In this document: positions 49,237-64,000 of the stretch, one piece after another
Numbering within the stretch: position 1 is the first letter of the stretch
Layout: each line of letters opens with the position of its first letter
Assembly (NCBI GenBank): GCA_029945375.1
Contig: CM057066.1
Coordinates: 62,001 to 126,000 of the forward strand
Direction: 5' to 3'
Source of the DNA: Agaricus subrufescens
Taxonomy: Eukaryota > Basidiomycota > Agaricomycetes > Agaricales > Agaricaceae
Length of the DNA: 64,000 nucleotides
The notes under the pieces: generated by a model
What the model was told of the DNA's origin: nothing
The model's input: the letters and a program-made list of their open reading frames with translations, nothing else
The model's database searches: none
Made by a program: the position numbers and the translations under genes

Positions 49237-51833
49237 TTACATTTCCTTATCTCTTCGAGCCTCCACATGTCCCGCTGACAGGTTATTGAGTTTATCTTCG
49301 TCCCTGTCCAATTTCCTGACAGATAACCAGAAAAGAACACCGGCAATTGCAGCGATAACGGCCATGGAACCATAATTCCATACCAACAACGGATCCGTAG
49401 ACAAAGCTTATTTATTACACACAGTAAGTTGGCGTGGCTTCATGGGAAGGATAAACCAAAAGACTCACAGACGAAGGCTTCACCAATAGCTGATGCTATC
49501 GCGGATGTGAACAAAAATACGGACATGACTAAAGATCGCATATTTTGAGGTGCTTTTGTGAAAGCATATTCTAGACCGGTGATGGACGCGAATATTTCGC
49601 TGATGGCAATCAAGATATACCTGTTATAGTTGGTAATTAAAGATAAAGATAGAAAAGGCGAGTCAAAAATAGAAATACGTACGATCCAGATTGAATCCAG
49701 ACGTTAAGGGGCGAGGTGAGAACGTTTCCATCAGCATCTTGACAAGTTGCAGCTGAGTAGCCACAAGGGTTGGTCTGCGGTACAAGTCAGTCTATTATCC
49801 CCAGCTTCTAGAACGCGGACAGACCTTGTAGATGTAATGTTGAACAACTGGAAGAATGAATTCATTAGCCGAACTAAGTAATGCGAAGGAAAGAAACACG
49901 AAGACAGACCAGCCGCCCAAATCATAGCCATTGCGCCTGGAACAAACGTACGTCAGCGTGCAGTCTAGCTCGAACTTGGCATTGGGTGCTCTCACCTGTA
50001 TAGAAACCACCAGCAATCTTCTTCAACGCACTAAAGTTGACACCTATCCTTCGGAGACCGGGATAGATCTGAATGCAGGTGCCGGTAAGTGGAGTTGAAG
50101 AGTGGAGACAATTGTATAATACTGACAAGCAAGTCACAGATCGGAATGATTATAATGATAGCAATAGGATCCAGATTTGATAAGACATCGTTAGGCAATC
50201 CGTGAGTATTCATGGTGGCAGCTTGTGACAGCAAGTTGTTATTGATTTGGTTATACGTAAGCCCTAAATTAATCAATCGGAGTGAGCCGTTGCCACATGT
50301 CGGGAGCGCAAATAGAGAGATATTCACAGTAAAGCGGGATCCACAAGAAAACTGCACATGCTTTGAAACCTCGTTGCAATTCATCAACCCATGCATCGTC
50401 AAAGTTCATCCAAGCAGGCCTATCTTCTACCTTGATATTACTTGGTTTTACATTCTCCCAGAAATCGTCGGCCTGCATGTTTCGGTAGGTTTTGATAGGA
50501 TTGAGACTCCACCTGCCACGGGCGGCGCGGAACCACAAGTGTAGCGCTGTGGACAATACGGATCCAGTAGGTGGAGTACGGTTATAGCGGTTTCGTCCGA
50601 ACCAAAGGACAAGCGGACAGAGGAGGAATACAACAGTCGGCAGCGTGAATGCAAGATAGAAGCCGACAAACTGGGAGCTAACGTCAAAATTCAAATTGTG
50701 ATGAACCTTAAAGTCAAGGCGTACTTTCTCCGCATAGGTCATAGATATTTGACCGATAACTGCGCCTATGTTGATAAACAAGTAGAAGTACTGAATTCAC
50801 AAGCGGTCAAAACACGTTTGTAGAACAATGAGGAAACAAGTGTGCTTACCATGTACATGCGCGAGACCGTTAGAGACGGGTCAACAATCACTCTTTCGCC
50901 GCTTCCAGTGGTAACCACGAAGCTCTTAGTTCGTCTGTACTGCTCAGCAATCAACGGAGAAATGTTCGATTTGAAAAGACCCGTTCCTTTTTCACGATAA
51001 GCTCACAATACCAAAAAAAACAAAAGATGCTTGAATGAAAACACACCAAAACCGGTGACTATCATTCCCACAGCAAATGCACCAACGGCGCTCTTTTTCT
51101 CGATGACACCAGGTATGGCAGAAATGATCAGGATGATATGTCCAACCAGGGCAATTCCAACAGCAACACAAATGGTCTTGAACCGACCCCAGCGAGTGTC
51201 TGCAATATAGGCTCCGTAAAGAGGAGTTACGTAGCACCTGCGATAGTGTTAGCAGGAATGGCCCTGATCGTGGAACAAGTCACGAACCAGAATTGATAGA
51301 AGGTGTTGAGGCCTGTCGCCGCTTGTTGTCCGAGCCCTAACGCACCAGCTTGACCGTTGAGACCGGCAGCCCCAGTATGAGAGCCAGGGGGGAGGTCTTG
51401 TTGAATGAAGTTTGTCTAAGATCATTTTTAGTCGACGTTCGGATCGGTGATGAGAATACGTACAAATACGACTTGCGAGCCATAAAACTGTGTACAATTG
51501 AGTCAGTTTCGTAAATTTGGCACGCGTGGTAGAGCTTGACTCACGGAAAATCTCTCAGCAAGCTCCACAAATGCAATCACTAGTGGGGTGCTTCCTTCAA
51601 TGATTTGAGATAGATAGAGAAAAATCAGGCGACGTACGATAAGCATTCCAGGGCAACGTATCAGCGACACGGCGGAGTGTCAGTCGCTCCTCCTCGGTGG
51701 GGAACTGGAGACCCGCATGTACGTCGTCCTCTTGGACGTCACTAGAGGACTCGTGAATTTTTACATCCGTTTCATGGTATTTTTCCTCATGATCGAGGCC
51801 GGCGAGGACAGGGCCATCGTTGGGGGCAGCCAT
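49237..51833 (-). CDS. POT/PTR2 family proton-coupled peptide transporter, copy 1
   Basis: About 15 exons with introns of 45-65 nt reconstruct about 597 residues from ATG 51833 to a stop at 49237. Family hallmarks are ELAERFSFYG (the ExxER-type motif of helix 1), PLYGAYIADTRWGR (PTR2 signature 1), GTGLFKSNISPLIAEQY, and YFYLFINIGAVIG (signature 2). Around twelve hydrophobic segments can be picked out, with a cytoplasmic loop in the middle (GRWSLNPIKTYRNM..DDFWENVKPS). The N-terminal about 60 residues are acidic and hydrophilic, typical of fungal PTR2. It imports di- and tripeptides at the plasma membrane. It is paired head-to-head with a close paralogue at 53676. Confidence 0.9.
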
Positions 51834-53675
51834 TACTGGGGGAAGTAGGAGGGAGCGGGAAAGAAGCAATCTCGCGGGAGTGACTTTATACTCCAAGGCT
51901 GCCAAGAATAGTATCCACACGTCAAGTGGGTAAAGGAAGCCCAGATTAGGTGAACAGACAGTAGATAGTGTGGGGGTATTTTTGTCTAATCCACACCTGA
52001 ACAGGAGCCAGGCACGAGTGGCACTCGAGATGGATTTTGAATCGCAACCTAAATCTGTGCGCCGTGTTGTGTAGTCTAAATAAAGCTTCCCGTTTTAGTC
52101 GAAAGGCTGTTCCGATAAGCATTGGAGAGAAAGCAAAGGAAGCAGAAGACCTAGATGACAGTCCATGGATGTTCGGCCCAGTTGCAATACTTATTTTTCC
52201 AGAAGGAGCCGGAAGTATTTAAGCGTATTTCAACTTTAATTGCGAAAATGCGAATGCGCGGAGTGGACTATGCTCATGTTGTCACGTGTTGATCTTCTCT
52301 TGTCCGAATTTGTTCCACCGCAAAGAGTTGACTACGGTTGGGCACATTAAACGCAAAGACGTGAAGAGACACGTCGAGCTTCCAACAGAGCATTGTGTAA
52401 TAAGATGCTAGGATCGAAATTAAGCAACGATGGGCATAGTCGATTAGATGTTATTGTTATCATCATTCAGGCAGCCACAGACCTGCCAGTTGCTCTTCCA
52501 ATTCGTCGCATCTTGTTTGTCTCTGTTCAGAGCGCAATCCCTTAACACAGAGTATATTTGCTTACTGCGGGTTTGCCCTGGATCCTCCGACGCGACGTGT
52601 TTCCTAAAGTGAGGTTTTGTTTCCCGCAGATACTAGCGTTGTTCCCAGGTTGTTCCCGGGCTCGAGTGGCGAGCGAGGGCACGTGAATGTCATAAGAAGA
52701 ACCAAATGCGGTTATCGCTGTATCGGGCGATCTGGCCCATTCCCTCTCTCACGCTGCCCTTCTTCTGGCTTCTTGTGGTGCAAATTGACAGCACTTGCCC
52801 AACTCCCATCAACATCCAATAGGCAGTATTTGCTGTTTCAAGTGTTACTCGCGCGCAGTGAATTCAATAAAACGTCTCTGGCCCGCCATCGGCTACTCCA
52901 CTGCCACTAGTTTGCAAGTGCAACGGGACCGGATGCATCGTGTCCCGTTGCTATCTCGGCACAAAAGTCAAATTTCATTTTCTGCGCTCCTCCATTGGGA
53001 TCGAGCGCTCAACATATCTGCAAGTTCCGATCCATCTCCGATGTATCTGAATAGGCCGTGGGCAGAGGCTTGCCGAGACCGCGTGCCATGGCTTCCGGAG
53101 TTGCGGTAAGGAAATTGTGCAAGGCACCATACGGGCTGCTGACGACATGTGTCCACATGCTCTCCATGTCCACTGGCACACCAACTCTTTTGCCCCGGCC
53201 GTACCCCGCATGCACACGACACGTCACCGGTCACACTCATTCTAGCGCTCTCGATCCGGCCAGTAACGGCCTTCTCCTTCTGTGTCTCTCAGCACCCGTA
53301 TATCGCCTGGGAAGTCCTTCGTGCGCAAATCATCGGTGAACGTCGTGGAGCCAGGTAACTGGCGGAATTTCTTCCTGGCGTGAATCGAGGTGTCAGCACG
53401 CATCATCATATTCGTAAGTAATTGGAACATATTTGACGCATTTCTATTTTTATCATCTCGCCCATCCAGGAATATTGCACCACATGCAACCGGGCTTGGC
53501 TAAGATTCGATGCGCGACCGCGGCTGTACTTTAACGATATTTGAATGGATATCCTTTTTGTTTTAAACCCCATTACGGCTACGCAGTCGTCTTCACCACC
53601 TTTGCTCCCCCTCTCCCTCGCTTGCGGTACCTTATTACTGCTGCTACCGCTCTCGCCGAGGATTGGAACAAGGAC
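51834..53675. other. Shared upstream region of the two divergent peptide-transporter genes
   Basis: The 1.8-kb region between the divergent start codons has no supported gene. It contains CACGTG (about 52680) and GTCACGTG (about 52280) E-box-like sites and a moderately G/C-rich stretch (52600-53350). Promoters for both genes must lie here; a bidirectional control region is an inference. Confidence 0.4.
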
Positions 53676-56071
53676 ATGGCCGCCGTACAGCACGACGATA
53701 ACATAATCGCTGCCATAGGTGACGTGAAGCAGCTGGAAAACGAGAAACGTGCCCCAGATGTCAAGAGCGTTTCCGATTCTGAGCCTGAGTTGGATGGGAT
53801 CCATGATGGCTTGATTTTCCCTACTGAGGAGGAGACACTCACGTTAAGGCGTGTTTCCGATGTGATGCCATGGAGTGCCTACAGTGAGTGAAACTTAGCT
53901 GTCTTTGGGAACTTTGAGACGAACATGATATAGTGATTGCTTTTGTCGAACTGGCGGAGCGTTTTTCCGTGAGCTAATTTTGCTGATTGTTTTGAAATTG
54001 CTGGCTAATGAGACTGGATCTTCTAGTTCTATGGCTGTAGCGTCGTATACGTGGGTTCTGAATATTTCTCGTTTATGCTTTTCGTCTAAACTTGATAATC
54101 AGACAAACTTCATCCAATGGCCACTCCCTGAAGGGTCTCTCACGGGTGCAGGAGGAGCTAATGGTCAGTCGGGTGCCCTGGGAATGGGCCAACAGGCTTC
54201 TACTGGTCTCACAACCTTCAACCAGTTCTGGTATGTACCGCTGCAATCAACAAATTGCCGACGTTAATTATCTGCCGACAGGTGCTATGTAACTCCACTT
54301 ATAGGAGCCTACATTGCAGATACCTACTGGGGTCGTTATAAGACCATTTGCTGGGCTGTCGTTTTCACCCTTATTGGTCACATCATCCTGATCATTTCCG
54401 CTCTTCCTGGTGTTATTCAACACAAGAGTGCCATAGGCGCTTTCTCGGTTGCTATCATCATCATTGGACTTGGTAAGTTCTCCGTCTCAGGTTTTCTCCA
54501 GTAGCTAATGATCCACTCAAGGGTCTGGTCTATTCAAGGCCAACATTTCACCGTTGATTGCGGAACAGTATCAGCGCAAGAAACTTTTCGTTATCACGAC
54601 TAAATCTGGTGAACGCGTAATTGTAGACCCTGTAATGACTATTTCTCGCGTTTACATGGTAAGTAACCCACCTTGAATCTTTTCATACGGATTTATAACC
54701 CGGGCTCTGTTAGTACTTCTACTTGTTCATCAATGTCGGAGCGCTTGTTGGCCAGATTGGAATGGCGTTTGGAGAAAAGGTAATCCCTCGTCTTACCTGT
54801 GTCTACCTCGTCTCTAATTCTGTCATTTTAGTACGTTGGATTCTGGCTTGCTTATACCCTTCCTACCGTTGTATACCTACTCTGCCCGATCGTTCTCTGG
54901 TACGGCCGTAAGCGCTACGTTACTTCACCACCTACTGGTTCCGTGCTCGCGACCGCCACTCGTCTCTGGTTCTTTGCCGCTAAGGGACGCTGGAGCCTCA
55001 ACCCATACAAGACTTGGAAGAACTTGACTTCACCCGACTTTTGGGAGGATGTGAAGCCGAGCAACATCAGGGGTACAAAACCAAAATGGATGACCTTCGA
55101 TGACAAATGGGTTGACGAAGTCAGACGTGGATTCAAAGCGTGCGCTGTGTTCTGTTCATTCCCAATCTACTGTACGCCAGCCACATTCCTCTCATACTTA
55201 CCCTCGATTAACGCATTCTTCCAAAGGGTTGACATACAACCAATTGAATAACAACTTGGTCTCGCAAGCTGCAACCATGTCCACCCACGGTTTGCCCAAC
55301 GAGGTGTTGTCGAATTTGGACCCCTTTGCTCTGATTATCTTCATTCCCATTTGTGATCTCCTCGTGAGCTATTTCAGCCATTTTGTTTCTTCCATCGATC
55401 CTCACTCTACTCCCCCTTCGTAGATCTACCCCGCCCTTCGCCGAGCAGGGATCAACTTTACTGCACTTAAGAAGATAACACTGGGTTTCTTCTTAGGGGC
55501 AGCCGCCATGGTTTGGGCCGCGGTTACTCAATACTACGTATACAAGACAAGTCCTTGTGGGAAGTTTGCCAGTGAATGTGATGGAAAAGTTTCACCGCTT
55601 AATGTTTGGATACAAACTGGATCGTGAGTCATGACAACAGACGGATCCTTGGAAAAAAATTTCACCGTGTTTGTTTGCTTCCTAGATATGTCCTAGTTGC
55701 TTTCAGCGAAATTTTGGCTTCTATCACTGGGCTTGAATACGCATATACCAAAGGCCCCAAGAACATGAAATCTTTGGTTATGGGTATCTTCCTCTTTACT
55801 TCTGCACTTGCATCCGCTTTGGGAGAAGCATTCGTCGGTATGTCTATTCATCGTGATTGGAAAAGGGACACTGTATAACTTATTAACGTCTTCGTTCTTA
55901 TCAGCACTGGCCCGAGATCCACTTCTCATTTGGAACTATGGTGTAATGGGTGTTCTTGCATTTATCACCGGTATCATCGTGTGGATGTCCGTCTTCAAGC
56001 TAGATAAAGAAGAAGATACACTTAACCAACTGGATTCTGGTAAGATGGTAGACCCGGATAAGCAGGATTAA
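53676..56071 (+). CDS. POT/PTR2 family proton-coupled peptide transporter, copy 2
   Basis: A many-exon gene collinear with copy 1, from ATG 53676 (MAAVQHDDN, matching MAAPNDGP) to a stop at 56069-56071. It shows IAFVELAERFS, PLIGAYIADTYWGRYKT, GSGLFKANISPLIAEQY, YFYLFINVGALVG and the GRWSLNPYKTWKNL..PDFWEDVKPS loop. At least the first, middle and last introns fall at the same codons as in copy 1 (after PWSAY, after MYM, before the C-terminal LARDPLL). It is a peptide importer of the plasma membrane. The two copies differ mostly in the N-terminal tail and in the extracellular loop after YVYKTSPCG, where copy 2 is shorter. Confidence 0.9.
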
Positions 56072-56924
56072 AATGCCGTTGCTTTGGCTTCTTAATATTA
56101 ACGATATTGTTTTGGTTTTTTTCTTCGTTTTCATGTTTGAACACGCTTCACTTTGTAACATTCGTACGATTACTTTTGACTTATTCTTGATGGCATTTAC
56201 AATATAATGAATGACGCACATACACACCGAGCAATGATACAAGTGGAAATCATGTGGGTATCAAGTTTCAATCGTCCGGAGCACGTGCCGATATACCCGG
56301 GCGAGGCCGATGCAAACATTCAGAATTCCGGATATACATACGGTGCTGGCACCGGGGACGTGTTTGCAATATGAATGCGAATCTTACTGGCTCTCTATTC
56401 GTAGATGCATGCATTTTAATGTCAATCAGGTGTCAATACAGAGATCGCATGTCCCTAATGGGGCGCCCAGGGAACGCCACACCAAGCTACGGCATAACAT
56501 TTCCGTGCATAGCCACCGCTATCGGGAGAGTTGATCGCCGGTGGACATTTTCTGAGGACCAGAATTGAATGGGCAAAACGGAGGACAATGTCTATGAAGC
56601 GGAAGGAGATGACAGACATATCCGTGGCAGACCTTTTTGATGAGAAGGGCTTCCGACGCTCCGAGTTAGTAAAATTTAGGCCGAGGAAAAAGGTTTTCCA
56701 ATAATCACAGAAAAGGACATAGACCCGTAGCCGTAAAGGATAGGCGGAGAATTAACATTGTCCCTTATCGTTCTATACTTAAAGAGGACGATAACGACAG
56801 GCACCAATCATAATTTCTACAATACAAAAGTATTCACTCTGAATCATTACCACTCGCACGGAGACAATTGGACATGAAGAAAAAAAAAATTTTTTTTTTT
56901 TCAAATTCCGATAAGTTGCGACTT
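56072..56924. other. Intergenic region with a poly-A/poly-T junction
   Basis: This lies between the transporter and the GMC gene ends. An A-run joined to a T-run (about 56880-56901) forms an A10T12-like palindrome. No gene is supported. Confidence 0.5.
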
Positions 56925-59758
<2,834 letters not shown>

Positions 59759-60436
59759 TGTGAAGTAGGGGCAAAAACAGTTTCGTCGCACATGCTTTAT
59801 GGGCCCAGCAAATTTGAGGCCATGAACTAAGATATATCGAATGAAGAACAGAAGCAATCGACTGAGCAGGTGACTGCTATGCCCTGTTTTCTGAAAAAGT
59901 TATTGGAAGGTTATTCTAGTAGGAATGTGAAGTTGAGAATAATTTTAGAAATCCGGGGTGCGCAGTAGCTTACAGGATCCATCGCTGCACGCTGCTGCAA
60001 AGCTTCTTCCGAAAACTTTTCACACAACCAAATCACGCATCTTCCATATTGGATTTTGTACCGAGTTATACGTCTTGGCCGCAGTTTCAGCCGGGGGCTA
60101 TTTGGAAACCATGGCCATGATGTTAGAAGTCAACGTGAGATAGATCAGGCGTATTCCGACCCAGGATTTGGGGCCGGTGAGATTTCTTTAGTAGATAGTC
60201 TAGCGAGATCTTGACTTTGAGTAGGGCGTCATTGACCCTCACCGATCAGTGACAGTGTTTCAGGATCGTGTCTACCGAACAGCCATTGCTAGTGCTTCTT
60301 TACTCGGTGACTGGTCGGAGTATGACATATATCTAGGGTTCTGAAAGGGATCGTGTTTGAGCGGTGTTTCTACAACTAGTACCACAGTTTTGATCATGCG
60401 TAAACAATGATCGGACACGTCCACCAAGTTGATCTC
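59759..60436. other. Intergenic region between the two GMC genes
   Basis: This 680-bp stretch holds the upstream flank of GMC copy 2 and the 3' flank of copy 3. No coding sequence is supported. Confidence 0.6.
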
Positions 60437-62796
<2,360 letters not shown>

Positions 62797-63688
62797 GGGT
62801 TTGGAGCCTGACCAAAAAACCGGCAATTTACTTGGTAATATAGTCCATACTACGATAAAAATATCATATTTTCCGTTCACACCCTTACTCCTCTATATCA
62901 TCACATGCCCTCGAATGACCGTCTATCTATGCTTCATGGGTGGATTACGGGTTCATCGCTAGGCCGAATGGACTTTCAAAAGGATAGTGACTCACACGAC
63001 CCCCACTACATTTGTCGGGTGCAGAAGAAGAGTAAGAAGAAGAACGCTGTTTAAGTGCCGGCCGAAGACCTGATGCTGATCGGTCAAGATACGAGGGAAA
63101 GAGAGAGAGAGGTGGTGTGAAGGTAGGAAGCATTTGTACACGATTATAAGTTCCAGTCATGATAAATCAATGCCGACTTTCGACAAATAGGCTTTGCTTT
63201 GCCTGAACATTCCTTGGAATCACACCCTGGCTTTGTTCTGGCTTTCTTCAGACAACGTTTAACGATAAAGAATACAGACTCCCAATGACCAACAAACCAC
63301 AAAAACCGCGAACGAACCAACAATTTCCATGTCAAGAGAGTAACTCTAACACGCCAAGTAATCAAACAATTTTATCTACTCAGATTCCAACGAAAATAAA
63401 GAAGAACAGAATATCAAAGACTGAAAAAAACAGCCACTAGCAAGTACATCATTCACAATGTCAGATCCATCTAGTACCTCGCGACAATCGAAAATAAGAA
63501 AAAATATGGGTTAAAAGCAAGAGGGATACAAAAAATCTGTACACAGTGGTGTATACATACACGGATAACATACACTTCACTTCCATATACAAGAAGGGGG
63601 AAGACATAAAATCACCGTCCTTCGCAATCCAGAATCGTTTCACGAAATAAAGCACAATCATAAAAAAAAAAGCACACACCACCACCAC
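62797..63688. other. Intergenic region without a supported gene
   Basis: A short minus-strand frame at 62945-63160 is Ser/Pro-rich and not convincing. The rest is A/T-rich. If the right-edge gene has a further exon it would lie here. Confidence 0.45.
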
Positions 63689-64000
63689 TCACTTACTCTC
63701 AAACTTACCCTGTCCCTGCCCACTCCCCCCAACACCATTATAATAATACGTCCCCACTCCCGCACCAACATCACTCTCACCCTCATGCACATAACCACCA
63801 GCATAATCATACTGACCCCCACCCTCCCCCTCCCCCTGCTGCTGCGGCCTTTTCACACCAACTCTCAAAGGCTGCACACCAGCCTCCATCATCGACACAC
63901 TAGGAGTAATCGCAGGACTCGCAAACGGCGACCCGCTATTCGACCCAATCCTAGGCGAAGGCCGCTTAAACGCCGCCGCAGAAATCTTTCCCCCGCTATT
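63689..64000 (-). CDS. C-terminal part of a gene running off the right edge
   Basis: The minus-strand frame is open from the window end to a TGA at 63689 (about 103 residues). It begins NSGGKISAAAFKRPSPRIG, continues with PFASPAITPS and RVGVKRPQQQGEGEGG, and ends in Gly/Tyr-rich low-complexity sequence. No domain is recognised. Just before the stop, GAGAGTAAGT is a perfect splice-donor match, so the real end may be a further exon downstream. Confidence 0.55.
   Translation of the reverse strand, partial: NSGGKISAAAFKRPSPRIGSNSGSPFASPAITPSVSMMEAGVQPLRVGVKRPQQQGEGEGGGQYDYAGGYVHEGESDVGAGVGTYYYNGVGGSGQGQGKFESK

Noticed and set aside
52600..53430. Several overlapping open frames between the peptide transporters
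   Set aside because: They overlap on both strands with low-complexity, Cys/Arg/Ser-rich translations and no domain; G/C-rich composition alone explains the lack of stops.

Overview
The window looks like nuclear DNA of a mushroom-forming basidiomycete (Agaricomycetes, probably Agaricales). This rests on gene density, many introns of about 45-95 nt with GT..AG borders, a NACHT-type NTPase of the kind expanded in agarics, several F-box proteins, aryl-alcohol-oxidase-like GMC flavoenzymes, and orthologues of fungal housekeeping genes (ATG13, NDC1, Sae2/CtIP, ECM14). The organism call is an inference; nothing in the window identifies a species.

Layout. Positions 1-6,900 are a transposon-rich block. 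It holds two related elements (1-963 and 4267-5286) and an extra terminus (to 5365), each ending in a perfect hairpin plus a shared AATAC[T/A]G[C/T]TAGGT end, a 505-bp tandem repeat, a Copia retrotransposon remnant and a broken NACHT-gene fragment. Between the elements lie an apparently 5'-truncated LRR/F-box-like gene and a pterin-carbinolamine-dehydratase-like gene. Positions 7,368-10,193 carry a five-exon NACHT NTPase (fungal NLR), followed by another degenerate piece of the same kind. Positions 11,869-15,647 hold ATG13. Positions 16,849-24,620 hold a 10-exon GMC oxidoreductase, an F-box gene and a secreted FAD-linked oxidoreductase. Positions 26,391-30,173 hold the nuclear-pore membrane protein NDC1 and another F-box gene. 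A long gene-poor stretch (30.2-35.7 kb) follows.

Positions 35.7-44.8 kb are gene-dense: an inactive-type ECM14 carboxypeptidase, an intron-bearing tRNA-Pro, an unknown basic protein, a Sae2/CtIP/Ctp1 DNA-end-processing protein and a secreted tungstate-binding-like protein. Positions 45-47 kb hold a tandem pair of short-chain dehydrogenases. Positions 49.2-56.1 kb hold a divergent pair of POT/PTR2 peptide transporters. Positions 56.9-62.8 kb hold a tandem pair of GMC oxidoreductases, the first split by a non-autonomous hAT-like element inserted in an exon. The right edge cuts a further gene.

The genes do not form one pathway. There are paralogous sets (GMC x3, PTR2 x2, SDR x2, F-box/LRR x2-3, NACHT plus fragments) interspersed with conserved single-copy genes. 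The most unusual signal is the hairpin-terminated element family at the left end: its ends are conserved, but the stem sequences are unrelated between copies while remaining perfectly self-complementary. Exon coordinates were worked out by hand from reading-frame continuity and splice-site motifs; there is no transcript evidence.
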